Source: Bacteroidota bacterium
Lineage (GTDB): Bacteria > Bacteroidota > Bacteroidia > Chitinophagales > Chitinophagaceae
Length of the DNA: 64,000 nt
NCBI GenBank assembly: GCA_029555415.1
Contig: JAKPSI010000018.1
Span: 1-64,000 of the forward strand
Direction: 5' to 3'
A program made the position numbers and the translations under genes. The notes under the pieces were generated by a model. That model was not told the origin of the DNA. It saw only the letters and a list, made by a program, of their open reading frames with translations, and did not search any database. Below, piece by piece: positions 54,451 through 62,802 of this stretch. Within the stretch, counting starts at the first letter, position 1; each line of letters starts with the position of its first letter.

Positions 54451-55521
54451 ATGAAAAAACGCTTCCATTCTTTCCTCTTTTCCGTTCTGTTGTTCCCGGC
54501 ACTCGCTTCCGCACAGTTCACGGTTTCGGGTACCGTCAAGGACTCCGCCACCAATGAACCGCTGAGCGGCGCCTCCGTATTCTGCCAGAACACCACATTA
54601 GGCACCGCTACCAATAAACAGGGTGAATATAGTCTGGGGCTTAAATCAGGGGGATACGATCTCATCTTCAGCTATACCGGTTATCAGACACAGACCATCC
54701 GCGTGACGGATAATAACCGGATCGAAGTGTTGCTGGTCAAGGAAGAAAAAAGTCTGGGCGAAGTGGTGTTGCGCAACAGCAATGAAGTAACGGACGGACT
54801 TTCAAAATACGGCGAATTCTTCCTTTCGCATTTCATCGGCACCACGCCGAATGCACAAAATTGCAAGGTACAGAATCCGGAAGTACTCAAATTCTTTTAC
54901 TATAAACGCAGCAACAAACTGAAAGTACTGGCTGAACAGCCCGTGTTGGTTTCCAATAAAGCATTGGGCTACGAAATGCGCTACCAGCTTGACTCATTCG
55001 TTTATTATTATAATACCGACATCGATACCTACCGCGGTTATTGCCTGTACAGTGAAATGGAAGGGAGCGACAGTCTGAAGAAAGTATGGACGAACAACCG
55101 GAAGAAAGCTTTCACCGGTTCCAAACTGCATTTCCTGCGGAGTTATTACGACAGCACCTTAACAGAAGATGGCTGGGTGATCGACATGCTGGATGAAAAT
55201 GACGCGCAGAAATTCGTGCGGGTGAAAGACCCTTATGATACACTGTATTATGGAAGTCCTGACAGTACCGGCGAAGTGAATGTATGGTTCCCGCGAAAAT
55301 TCAGTGTTACTTATACCAAAAAGAAACCCGAGCCCGAGTTCCTGAAGAAATACGGCATGCCGAAGAATGTGAGTACGCAGATCACATACGTTGACCTGCG
55401 GGATGAGATCTTCATTAAAGTGAATGGCTATTTCTATGATCAGAAAGCCTGGGTGAACCAGGGTTACTGGAGCTGGAAAAACCTGGCCGATCAGCTTCCT
55501 TATGATTATGAACCGGACTGA
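54451..55521 (+). CDS. Carboxypeptidase-regulatory-like domain protein
   Basis: A 356-residue exported protein: signal peptide about 1-22 (ASAQ), then a carboxypeptidase-regulatory-like beta-sandwich about 23-110 (VSGTVKDSATNEPLSGASVF, YDLIFSYTGYQTQTIRV), the module that precedes SusC-type plugs. Here it is followed not by a TonB channel but by about 240 residues of unknown fold rich in Tyr, Asp and Lys. The protein is probably periplasmic or outer-membrane associated. A TATCTTTA sequence at 54425-54432 may be its -7 box. Function unknown. Confidence 0.78.
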   Translation: MKKRFHSFLFSVLLFPALASAQFTVSGTVKDSATNEPLSGASVFCQNTTLGTATNKQGEYSLGLKSGGYDLIFSYTGYQTQTIRVTDNNRIEVLLVKEEKSLGEVVLRNSNEVTDGLSKYGEFFLSHFIGTTPNAQNCKVQNPEVLKFFYYKRSNKLKVLAEQPVLVSNKALGYEMRYQLDSFVYYYNTDIDTYRGYCLYSEMEGSDSLKKVWTNNRKKAFTGSKLHFLRSYYDSTLTEDGWVIDMLDENDAQKFVRVKDPYDTLYYGSPDSTGEVNVWFPRKFSVTYTKKKPEPEFLKKYGMPKNVSTQITYVDLRDEIFIKVNGYFYDQKAWVNQGYWSWKNLADQLPYDYEPD

Positions 55522-55529
55522 GTAAGTAT

Positions 55530-56480
55530 TCAGTCCTTCTTACCCATCACTTTCTCCCATAATGCCGGGATACGTTTCATCCAGATGAGTTCTCTTTTTG
55601 CCTGGCCGGCTTCAATGGCCGGGGTACCCCAGTAGGTCTTGCCCCCTTCTACGCCGGAAACAACGCCGGTCTTACCCAGCAATACTGCTTTCTTGCCAAC
55701 GGTCAGTGTTTTATTGATCGCCACCTGTCCCCATACGGTCACTTCGTCCTCAATATTCACGCAACCGGCCACCACGACCTGTGCGGCGAAGAGGCAATTC
55801 TTACCAATGACGGTATCATGCCCGATATGTATGAGGTTATCGAATTTGGTACCGGCGCCGATGCGGGTATCATGGGTCACACCCCGGTCGATCGTACAAT
55901 TGGCCCCGATCTCCACCGCGTTCTCAATGATCACCCGGCCGCAGCTTTCCATCCTTTTATAATGGATATCGCGGTTGGTCTTCTTGTTGTAATAAAAAGC
56001 ATCACTGCCGATGATGGTACCCGACTGGATGACCACATCATCGCCGATGATGCAATGATCCAGGATCGTAACGGAAGGATGGATCCAGCAGTTCTTTCCG
56101 ATCACAGTATGATGGCCGATGAATACGCCGGGCATGATGACCGTTCCTTCACCGATGGATGCGGAAGGACTGATCATGGTATCAGAGGGTTCAAAAGGAC
56201 GGTATTTCCTGACAATGGTCAGGTAAGCTTCAAAAGGATCACTGACGACCAATATCGCTTTCCCTTCCGGGATATCCGTTTTTGTATTGATAATGATATA
56301 ACTGGCAGCGGAATGAAGGCAGGCGGAATAGTATTTCGGATGATCCACGAACGCGAGATCCCCTGTTTCCACCTTATGCAGTTCATTGATCCCCGTTGCG
56401 GCTGCTGTGGTACTACCATATAATTCAGCGCCGATCAGGTCGGCAATAACGGTCAAAGCTACCGGTTCATCAAAACGCAT
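55530..56480 (-). CDS. lpxD: LpxD-type UDP-acylglucosamine N-acyltransferase
   Basis: A 316-residue left-handed beta-helix acyltransferase. An N-terminal uridine-binding LpxD domain (about 1-100) is followed by hexapeptide repeats (about 105-285: IGHHTVIGKNCWIHPSV and so on). The catalytic His of the family corresponds to His221 in NLIHIGHDTVIG, with His218 nearby. LpxD adds the second 3-hydroxyacyl chain in lipid A synthesis. lpxA, lpxB and lpxC are not nearby, and Bacteroidota often carry more than one LpxD-like protein, so it may be a paralogue. A TACCTTTG box lies 15 bp upstream. Confidence 0.85.
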   Translation of the reverse strand: MRFDEPVALTVIADLIGAELYGSTTAAATGINELHKVETGDLAFVDHPKYYSACLHSAASYIIINTKTDIPEGKAILVVSDPFEAYLTIVRKYRPFEPSDTMISPSASIGEGTVIMPGVFIGHHTVIGKNCWIHPSVTILDHCIIGDDVVIQSGTIIGSDAFYYNKKTNRDIHYKRMESCGRVIIENAVEIGANCTIDRGVTHDTRIGAGTKFDNLIHIGHDTVIGKNCLFAAQVVVAGCVNIEDEVTVWGQVAINKTLTVGKKAVLLGKTGVVSGVEGGKTYWGTPAIEAGQAKRELIWMKRIPALWEKVMGKKD

Positions 56481-56495
56481 GATTCAGATTTTGGT

Positions 56496-56503
56496 CAAAG
56501 GTA
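56496..56503 (-). promoter_or_regulatory. Putative -7 box of lpxD
   Basis: On the minus strand TACCTTTG matches TAnnTTTG exactly and ends 15 bp before the lpxD start codon. Confidence 0.5.
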
Positions 56504-56562
56504 ATACCCCGAAAGGATAGGCGGGACCTTCAAAACCGTATAAAAGACAAGATGCTTGTTAA

Positions 56563-56661
56563 ATGACCGATATGAACTATCTCAACAAATTCTATAGACT
56601 TTTTAAGTATCCGGTCTTTGATATCATCCTTCATCATTTGAAGTATTCAAATGAAGATTAA
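56563..56661 (+). CDS. Possible 32-residue small protein
   Basis: ATG 56563 to TAA 56661 would encode an amphipathic, aromatic-rich peptide (MTDMNYLNKFYRLFKYPVFD, then IILHHLKYSNED). The plus strand here ends in an orphan terminator at 56935-56965, so the region may be transcribed. No ribosome-binding site is seen, but that is normal for this genome. Chance is a serious alternative at this length, and its 3' part overlaps an inverted repeat. Confidence 0.2.
   Translation: MTDMNYLNKFYRLFKYPVFDIILHHLKYSNED
56634..56654. promoter_or_regulatory. Inverted repeat, possible operator
   Basis: TCATTTGAA-GTA-TTCAAATGA, 9-bp perfect arms with a 3-bp spacer, about 155 bp upstream of lpxD. It could be an operator for a dimeric regulator or a small hairpin. 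Confidence 0.3.
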
Positions 56662-56809
56662 CCTCAATAAAAAAATAGCATCTCTTGAAACACCTGACAG
56701 CACTGTATTTCATCGTTCAACGCATTCTTCATCGATGAACATGATCATTACATGTAACGTTGTAACATCAATTAAAAGCATGTATTGATACACTTAGTGA
56801 ACATCGGGT

Positions 56810-56818
56810 TTATCCACA
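56810..56818 (+). other. DnaA-box-like sequence
   Basis: TTATCCACA, an exact consensus DnaA box, next to a strongly AT-rich stretch. Only one clear copy is present, so it does not by itself define an origin. Confidence 0.3.
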
Positions 56819-56889
56819 GCCCGTTTTAAAATGTTAATAAAATATTTTGGAAATATTTTTTGGTTAATGAAAATTCTTTTTAATATTGT

Positions 56890-56965
56890 GTTGGGAAATT
56901 TATTTCCCGTACTTACTAACCCATCCATATAGATGTCCCCTCGTTAACCCCGGGGGGATTTTTTT
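56890..56965 (+). ncRNA. Candidate small RNA ending in an orphan terminator
   Basis: The hairpin GGGAAAT-TT-ATTTCCC (56893-56908), a single-stranded-looking TACTTACTAACCCAT (56910-56924) and a terminator (56935-56965) together look like the 3' part of a small RNA. The 15-mer is perfectly complementary to 30401-30415. The 5' end is undefined and no promoter box is clear. Confidence 0.35.
56935..56965 (+). terminator. Orphan rho-independent terminator
   Basis: TCCCCTC (56936-56942), 9-nt loop, GGGGGGA (56952-56958) with one G-U pair, followed by T7 (56959-56965). No protein gene precedes it on this strand. Confidence 0.7.
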
Positions 56966-57051
56966 GCATATCATGCAAACAGCGCATACGCTATGATCCC
57001 ACTGAAGTCGTATAATTAAGATACCTTTAGCCCGAACATAAACTCATATCC

Positions 57052-57927
57052 ATGCTCAAATCAATGACCGGCTTCGGAAGAGCCGAGCAAACTGTAGGTA
57101 ACAAGACTTTCCTGGTTGACATCAAATCACTGAACGGAAAACAGTTTGAACTTTCATTGAAACTTCCCTCATTACTCAAACCATTTGAATTCGATATCCG
57201 CCGCATCCTCTCGGAAGAGCTCGGCCGCGGCAGCGTGGATTGCATGATCAGCCTGAAAGAAACCGGCAGTGCCAAACCCGTTACCATCAATACGGACCTG
57301 GCCCGTGCTTATTATCAGGCCCTGGCTGAACTCTCTAATTCCCTGAACCTCGACCCTTCTCATATCCTCAGCACGCTGGTCAAACTACCAGAGGTGATCA
57401 CACCCAGCAGTGAAACACTGAACGATAAGGAATGGGAACAGTTCCAGCAGGTGATCCGCAGTGCTACGGAAGACCTCAATAATCACCGGCTGGACGAAGG
57501 CCGGTCCCTGGAAGATGACCTGCTTAGCCGTATCGCGAACATCGTGAAACTGCAGGATGAAGTAGCGAAACTCGAACCCCTACGCAAGCAAAAGATCCGC
57601 GAAGGCATTACCCGCCTGCTGGAAGAGAATGTGGGCAAGGAGAACTATAATGACAACCGCCTGGAACAGGAACTTATTTATTATATAGAGAAGATCGACA
57701 TCAGTGAAGAACAAGTCAGGCTGAAGAATCACTGCGACTATTTCCGTTCGATCCTCCAGGAAGCCGACCCCTCCAAAGGCAAAAAACTGTCTTTCATCCT
57801 GCAGGAGATCGGCCGCGAGATCAATACCACCGGATCCAAAGCATATGATTCTACCATCCAGAAATGCGTGGTGCAGATGAAAGATGAACTGGAAAAAGCA
57901 AAGGAACAGGTACTGAACGTACTCTGA
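57052..57927 (+). CDS. yicC: YicC-family endoribonuclease
   Basis: A 291-residue YicC-family protein. E. coli YicC is an endoribonuclease affecting small-RNA and mRNA stability. The N-terminal signature MLKSMTGFGRAE and the C-terminal EEQVRLKNHCDYFRSIL and KKLSFILQEIGREINTTGSKA are all present, giving full length. In many bacteria yicC precedes gmk; here gldH follows instead, 48 bp downstream with its own -7 box. Confidence 0.93.
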   Translation: MLKSMTGFGRAEQTVGNKTFLVDIKSLNGKQFELSLKLPSLLKPFEFDIRRILSEELGRGSVDCMISLKETGSAKPVTINTDLARAYYQALAELSNSLNLDPSHILSTLVKLPEVITPSSETLNDKEWEQFQQVIRSATEDLNNHRLDEGRSLEDDLLSRIANIVKLQDEVAKLEPLRKQKIREGITRLLEENVGKENYNDNRLEQELIYYIEKIDISEEQVRLKNHCDYFRSILQEADPSKGKKLSFILQEIGREINTTGSKAYDSTIQKCVVQMKDELEKAKEQVLNVL

Positions 57928-57952
57928 TCCTTCCGGGTTCCGGGCACTTGAT

Positions 57953-57960
57953 TACCTTTG
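57953..57960 (+). promoter_or_regulatory. Putative -7 box of gldH
   Basis: TACCTTTG matches TAnnTTTG exactly and ends 14 bp before the TTG start of gldH. It rules out the in-frame TTG at 57948 as the start. Confidence 0.5.
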
Positions 57961-57974
57961 CCAAAATTTATCCT

Positions 57975-58493
57975 TTGAAGCTTATATCGCTTTCCCGAAT
58001 CGGATACACGCTTGTACTCAGCAGCTTGCTTCTGCTCAGCGCCTGCACGCATATCGATCTGTTCGAAAAAACCGTTGCCGTTCCCGGTCATGCCTGGAAA
58101 AGCGACTTCAGTCCTTCTTTCAGTTTTACGATCAAAGACAGCACGCCGCAACGCATTTTCCTTATCCTGAGGCACGACGAGAAATACGACTTCAATAATA
58201 TCATCGTCAACCTGGATATCAAATCCGATAAAGCGGACAGTGCCGATCATCAGTCTTTCGACCTGCCGCTCACGGCTGCCGACAAAGGCTGGACCGGAAC
58301 CGGTATGGATGATATCTATGAGCACCGGATCTCTCTTATTAACACACATGCTCCCGGAAAGGGTGAAAGTATACTGGACTGGTATCTGAATCCCGGCACT
58401 TATACATTTACCCTGAAACAGAATATGCGGGAAGACCCGTTGCAGCACGTTTACAACGTGGGCATACGTGTAGAAAAACCCAACGTTAAATAA
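57975..58493 (+). CDS. gldH: Gliding motility lipoprotein GldH
   Basis: A 172-residue lipoprotein with lipobox ending at Cys24 (LLLLSAC) and the GldH pattern: HIDLFEKTVAVPGHAWKSDF, then a beta-rich jellyroll-like domain with LILRHDEKYDFNNI and TYTFTLKQNMREDPL. GldH is required for gliding in Flavobacterium johnsoniae. The start is TTG at 57975, chosen because it gives a standard MKLISL signal peptide and lies downstream of a -7 box. A histidine kinase gene follows after 5 bp and a response regulator after that, so all three are likely one transcript. Confidence 0.88.
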   Translation: MKLISLSRIGYTLVLSSLLLLSACTHIDLFEKTVAVPGHAWKSDFSPSFSFTIKDSTPQRIFLILRHDEKYDFNNIIVNLDIKSDKADSADHQSFDLPLTAADKGWTGTGMDDIYEHRISLINTHAPGKGESILDWYLNPGTYTFTLKQNMREDPLQHVYNVGIRVEKPNVK

Positions 58494-58498
58494 AACCG

Positions 58499-59488
58499 AT
58501 GCCGGACAGCGCAAAAAAATGGCGCCGCGCCACCTTCATCTACTGGTTGCTGCTCGTTTATATCATCGCGGCACTCGTTTGGTGGTTCATCTCCCTCAAT
58601 AAACAGAATACACAAATGCGCGACTTCGCGCTGGACCGTTTGCATGCGCAGATCGACAGTACGAATACGCCTGCCTTGTTCAATTCAGAAACAGCCCGCA
58701 TCAGTACTGAGTACAACCGACACCGTTCCAAATATGTGGGTGAGGGCGCGATCTTCTTTCTCCTTATCCTGGTCGGCGCCGGTTTTGTATACCGTTCTGT
58801 CCGCAAACAATTGTACATCCAGCAACAACAGCAGAATTTCATGATGGCCGTGACCCATGAGCTCAAAACGCCCATTGCCGTTACGCGCCTGAATCTGGAG
58901 ACCCTGCAGAAATACCATCTGGATCCGGAAAAAACGAAGAAGATCATCCGGACCACACTCGATGAAACCGCCCGCCTCAACTTCCTCACCAATAATATCC
59001 TGGTCTCTTCCCAGCTGGAAGGCGGCCGCTATAAAACTTCAAAAGATGATCTGGACCTTTCCGACCTGCTGAAGGACTGTATCCGGGATTTCCGCAAACG
59101 CTTCCCCGACCGGGCGTTCAATGAGATCATCGAGACCGAGGCGGAAGTGAAGGGCGACCCCTTGTTACTGCAAATGCTCATTAATAACCTGCTGGAGAAC
59201 GCCATTAAATATTCACCCCGGGATACGGCGATCACCGCCAGTCTGCGGATCTTCCGTTCCGGGATCGAGTTGATCATTGCCGATGAGGGCCCGGGTATCG
59301 ATGACGCGGAAAAGAAGAAGATCTTCTCCAAATTCTACCGGGTCGGGAATGAGGCCACGCGCAAAACACAGGGCACCGGCCTGGGATTGTATCTTTGCCG
59401 TATCATAGCCCGTGACCATAATGGCGACATTTCGGTGACAAACAATGAACCCCGCGGCAGTAAATTCGCGGTTATTTTTCATACCTGA
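58499..59488 (+). CDS. Sensor histidine kinase
   Basis: A 329-residue membrane kinase with two transmembrane segments (about 13-33 and 85-100) flanking a short periplasmic loop of about 50 residues, and no HAMP domain. The H-box is MAVTHELKTPIAVTR (His120), followed by N-box LINNLLENAIKYSP, G1 ADEGPGID and G2 GTGLGLYL. All catalytic motifs are intact. The small sensor loop makes a large ligand unlikely; it may sense membrane state or a partner protein. The cognate regulator starts 3 bp downstream and gldH lies 5 bp upstream. Confidence 0.94.
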   Translation: MPDSAKKWRRATFIYWLLLVYIIAALVWWFISLNKQNTQMRDFALDRLHAQIDSTNTPALFNSETARISTEYNRHRSKYVGEGAIFFLLILVGAGFVYRSVRKQLYIQQQQQNFMMAVTHELKTPIAVTRLNLETLQKYHLDPEKTKKIIRTTLDETARLNFLTNNILVSSQLEGGRYKTSKDDLDLSDLLKDCIRDFRKRFPDRAFNEIIETEAEVKGDPLLLQMLINNLLENAIKYSPRDTAITASLRIFRSGIELIIADEGPGIDDAEKKKIFSKFYRVGNEATRKTQGTGLGLYLCRIIARDHNGDISVTNNEPRGSKFAVIFHT

Positions 59489-59491
59489 ATT

Positions 59492-60199
59492 ATGAGTGAA
59501 GACAAGAAACCATCGGTCCTGCTGGTTGAAGATGAAGAAAATCTTCATGAAGCGCTCAAGCTGAACCTGGAGCTGGAAGGCTATGAAGTAACCTCCGCAT
59601 TCGATGGAGCGGCGGCGCTCCGCACTTTACAAAATGAATATTTCGATCTGATCATCCTTGACATCATGTTACCCGAAGTGGATGGCATCAGCATCACTGA
59701 AACCGTACGCATCAGTAACAATGAAGTACCTATCCTCATCCTTAGTGCACGCAACAGCAGCGCGGACCGGGTACTGGGCTTGAAAAAAGGAGCCGACGAC
59801 TATCTCACTAAACCCTTCAATCTGGAAGAGTTACTGCTCCGCGTACACAAGCTGATCAATAAGAATAAAAAACTGCAGGAGCGGTCTTCCATAGGTGATA
59901 CGTATTCATTCGGCAGCAACACCATCGATTTCAAAGCACAGGAAGCTTCCTCACGAAGCGGAGAAAAGATCCAGCTCAGCAAGAAAGAGACCATGCTGCT
60001 GAAACTGCTCATCGAGAATAAGAATGAAGTGGTGCCACGCGAAAAGATCCTGCAGGCCGTTTGGGGTTATAATGTATACCCGACCACACGAACGATCGAT
60101 AATTTCATCCTGAACTTCCGTAAATATTTTGAAGAGGACAGCCGCAATCCGCGTTACTTCCATTCCGTTCGCGGTGTAGGTTATAAATACTCAGAGTAA
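59492..60199 (+). CDS. OmpR/PhoB-family response regulator
   Basis: A 235-residue regulator. The receiver domain (about 8-122) has the acidic pocket at Glu13-Asp14, phospho-acceptor Asp57 (LIILDIMLPEVDG) and Lys107 (DDYLTKPF). The winged-helix DNA-binding domain (about 135-233) ends VRGVGYKYSE. It is paired with the kinase 3 bp upstream. The stop overlaps the convergent batD gene by 9 bp. Targets are unknown; linkage to gldH suggests envelope or motility genes. Confidence 0.95.
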   Translation: MSEDKKPSVLLVEDEENLHEALKLNLELEGYEVTSAFDGAAALRTLQNEYFDLIILDIMLPEVDGISITETVRISNNEVPILILSARNSSADRVLGLKKGADDYLTKPFNLEELLLRVHKLINKNKKLQERSSIGDTYSFGSNTIDFKAQEASSRSGEKIQLSKKETMLLKLLIENKNEVVPREKILQAVWGYNVYPTTRTIDNFILNFRKYFEEDSRNPRYFHSVRGVGYKYSE

Positions 60200-61969
60200 A
60201 GCCCCGCGCATGGCTTCCATTAATTTCTCCGATGCTGACAGCAGGTCCTGATTCGTTTCCGGAACAGGCACACCAGCGTAAACGACGGCCTCGCATTTCT
60301 CCAGCACTTCCAGCAATCCTTTAACCGTTTCATCCGGCACCTTGTATTGTTTCATACTTTGCCGCAATACATTTTTATTGAGCGATGAGCCCGCCAGATG
60401 CAGTGGAGCTGAACATGCATTCCAGATCGCCTGCTGCAAAGCAGCGCAGAAAACGGAAGCTGAAGAATCAACCAGATCCCGCGCGGGTTGCAGATGATCG
60501 GCCGGCTTTGCCACTTCAGGTTCAATTTCCGCCACAGCGATAACGGTTCCTTTTCTTTTCCTGCGCATCATCCATGCAAAGATCCAGATCAGGAAAAGTA
60601 AGGTCAGCAACCCATAAACGAACAGGCGGAAATTATTCCTGGCGGCATCTTTTTCCGGTACCGGTAAAGGTGCTTCCATTTTTTTCTCTGTCGTACTTAC
60701 ATGGAATGGCAAGGGTTCCGTCCGTATGACCGAATAATTCCCTTTCGCCGGATCGAAAAAAGAAAATTCAAACGCGGGCAAAACATAACTGCCTGGCTTA
60801 CCTGCAATGAAAGGGTAGGAAAAAACACGGGTACCTGCCAATGGAATACTGCTCTTCCCCAATGTATCACTGATCACCGGCTCAAAGCCTTCAATACCCT
60901 GTGGCCATGACATGGCCGGTATACTGAATTGCGTGAAATTTCCCTTCCCGGAAATGATCAGTTTCAACGTGCCTTCTTCATGAAGGGAAAGGCTGTCGTT
61001 CATGATCTCCCTATGGATGCTGAAAGTTCCGGCTGCTCCGCTGAAACCCTGTGGTTTACCTGCGGGCAGGGGTTTCACATCGATGACCAGGGGCTGCGTT
61101 TCAGAAACATAATCATATGACACCTGCCCTTCCGGAGCCGGGTCGTTAAAATCGTTTTGCCGCAATACCCCTTCCGCGATCTGTTGTTCAGTGGGCTTAC
61201 TGCTGGACACCGTTGAAAAATCAACGGTATGTTTGATCTGCATCTCATCAATACTGAATTTCCCTTCATGCTGCGGGAACAGCTGAACCTTCCGGATCGT
61301 ATGTACAGAGAACAATTTCCCGTTGACCGTTTCGGTCGAATGCTGCTGATCGGTCAGGCTGACCATATCATAGACCGTGAATCCGTAAAAGCCGGGATTA
61401 CGGGTAATGTCCGATCTCGATTCCAGACGGGAATACAATTTGAATTCCGCTACCACCGGTTCCCCGGGAAAACAACTGCGCTTATCCACTGTGACCTTTA
61501 CGAACAGATTCTGCTTGATTTTCTGCACCGGATCTTCGCCGGGAGCCAGATAATAAGCTGTAGCTGTGCTGCCAGCCTGTTCACGGGCTTTCTTTGCTGC
61601 TTCCTCTGCTGTGATCACCTGCACAATGACGTCAGTGCTGCGTTCGCTTCTGCCATCTGTAATGATCGTTGCGCCGGGAATGATGAAGCGACCCGGCTTC
61701 AGGGCCATCAACGTATATACTGTATTGAATACGGTATGGCCATTTTGCCCCGTACCGGTATAAGCATAAGGACCCGCTACTTTTTTGAAATTTTTGAAAT
61801 CAGGTGTCGTGACCGGAAACGCGCGATCCCCTTCTTCCTGGATGTACTGCACCTGAAAGGACTCTCCGGCAACGACGGCTTTGGCCGGTACGACGGTCCG
61901 CAACAGGGATTGGGCGCCTGTGAACAGGAACAGCAACAGGGACGCGGTGAAAGTGATTAGGCGGTGCAT
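60191..61969 (-). CDS. batD: BatD-family membrane protein
   Basis: A 592-residue BatD/oxygen-tolerance-family protein: signal peptide about 1-19 (FTGAQ), a long beta-rich periplasmic region of repeated immunoglobulin-like domains (about 20-440, including SFQVQYIQEEGDRAF and KVTVDKRSCFPGEPVVAEFKLYS), one membrane helix near 443-465 and a cytoplasmic helical tail. BatD normally belongs to a moxR-batA-B-C-D-E cluster; none of those genes is adjacent here. ATG 61969 is chosen because it starts the signal peptide. It overlaps the regulator gene at the 3' ends by 9 bp. Confidence 0.88.
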   Translation of the reverse strand: MHRLITFTASLLLFLFTGAQSLLRTVVPAKAVVAGESFQVQYIQEEGDRAFPVTTPDFKNFKKVAGPYAYTGTGQNGHTVFNTVYTLMALKPGRFIIPGATIITDGRSERSTDVIVQVITAEEAAKKAREQAGSTATAYYLAPGEDPVQKIKQNLFVKVTVDKRSCFPGEPVVAEFKLYSRLESRSDITRNPGFYGFTVYDMVSLTDQQHSTETVNGKLFSVHTIRKVQLFPQHEGKFSIDEMQIKHTVDFSTVSSSKPTEQQIAEGVLRQNDFNDPAPEGQVSYDYVSETQPLVIDVKPLPAGKPQGFSGAAGTFSIHREIMNDSLSLHEEGTLKLIISGKGNFTQFSIPAMSWPQGIEGFEPVISDTLGKSSIPLAGTRVFSYPFIAGKPGSYVLPAFEFSFFDPAKGNYSVIRTEPLPFHVSTTEKKMEAPLPVPEKDAARNNFRLFVYGLLTLLFLIWIFAWMMRRKRKGTVIAVAEIEPEVAKPADHLQPARDLVDSSASVFCAALQQAIWNACSAPLHLAGSSLNKNVLRQSMKQYKVPDETVKGLLEVLEKCEAVVYAGVPVPETNQDLLSASEKLMEAMRGALL

Positions 61970-62045
61970 CTGCGTGGTAAAAATAAAACAGCCCCGTGTA
62001 AAGCGATGATGAAATTTATCAGTGGGAACGGGGTATGACAGGGGG

Positions 62046-62744
62046 TCAGAGATCACCCAGTTGCGGGCGGATGAGGATCTCTTCCACACAGGCAGCAGGA
62101 GAAAGCGAAGCAGCCGCAACGATCATTTTCGCGATATCCTCCGCTTCCATGATGCGTTGGTCCGTATTATCGAAATCACCCCAGGAATCGGTCATGACCG
62201 CACCTGGCAGTACAGAAGTTACTTTGATACCAAAGGGTTTCATTTCTTCACGCAAATTCTTGCTGAAACCATACATGGCGAATTTGCTGATACTGTAAGC
62301 ACCGCCGTTCGCATAGGCCGCAACGGAGGCGATGGAGCAAAGATTGAAGATATGGCCGCTCTTCCGCTTCATCATGGATGGCAATAGTGCACGTGTGAGG
62401 TGATAAGCACTGAAAAGATTCACTGATAACTGCTCTTCCAGCAATCCATCCGGTTCATTGTGCACACTTCCTGGTTTGAACAGGCCGGCGTTGTTGACGA
62501 TGATATCCGGTACGCCGTGCTGCAGACACCATTCCGCGAAATCCAGCACAGAAGCTTTATCAGAAAGATCCGCTTTCATGACCAGCACTTCAGCGGATGC
62601 ATACCGCCGGGTCAAGTCAGATGCGGTCTCGTTCAAATGCGCTTCAGTGCGGGCGCATAAGAAAAGCCGGTGTCCTTCAGCTGCGAATGCGGCTGCTACT
62701 GCCCTGCCGATACCTTTGGAAGCGCCTGTGATCACGATGTTCAT
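62046..62744 (-). CDS. Short-chain dehydrogenase/reductase
   Basis: A 232-residue classical SDR. TGASKGIG (6-13) binds NAD(P), NNAG lies near 84-87, and the catalytic Tyr150-x3-Lys154 is in AYSISK with a Ser near 137-140. The family covers many alcohols and ketones, and the substrate is not deducible; sepiapterin reductase-like and 3-oxoacyl reductase-like members look similar. A TAGATTTG box lies 41 bp upstream of the start on the minus strand, overlapping the divergent HAD gene promoter region. Confidence 0.9.
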   Translation of the reverse strand: MNIVITGASKGIGRAVAAAFAAEGHRLFLCARTEAHLNETASDLTRRYASAEVLVMKADLSDKASVLDFAEWCLQHGVPDIIVNNAGLFKPGSVHNEPDGLLEEQLSVNLFSAYHLTRALLPSMMKRKSGHIFNLCSIASVAAYANGGAYSISKFAMYGFSKNLREEMKPFGIKVTSVLPGAVMTDSWGDFDNTDQRIMEAEDIAKMIVAAASLSPAACVEEILIRPQLGDL

Positions 62745-62785
62745 GGAAATTCAGGAACGGGTGTTGATTATTTCCCATTTCTTTG

Positions 62786-62793
62786 CAAATCTA
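62786..62793 (-). promoter_or_regulatory. Putative -7 box of the SDR gene
   Basis: On the minus strand TAGATTTG matches TAnnTTTG. The adjacent plus-strand TTTCTTTG (62778-62785) is a one-mismatch box for the divergent HAD gene, so the two promoters may be mutually exclusive. Confidence 0.4.
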
Positions 62794-62802
62794 CAAACTG
62801 AA

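Larger units (their letters stand above)
56481..57051. other. 571-bp gene-free region before yicC
   Basis: Between divergent lpxD and yicC. It holds the lpxD -7 box (56496-56503), a possible 32-codon reading frame (56563-56661), a 9-bp-arm inverted repeat (56634-56654), a DnaA-box-like TTATCCACA (56810-56818), a very AT-rich stretch (about 56820-56890), a hairpin GGGAAAT/ATTTCCC (56893-56908), a 15-mer complementary to the 30.4-kb region (56910-56924), an orphan plus-strand terminator (56935-56965) and TACCTTTA (57022-57029), a likely yicC -7 box. Confidence 0.7.

Noticed and set aside
56481-57051. Chromosomal origin of replication
   Set aside because: Only one consensus DnaA box is present and no origin-linked genes are adjacent; kept as a low-interest finding only.
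62458-62802. N-terminal extension of the HAD gene
   Set aside because: The extension lies antisense to the SDR gene and the conserved HAD start is at the ATG at 62803.
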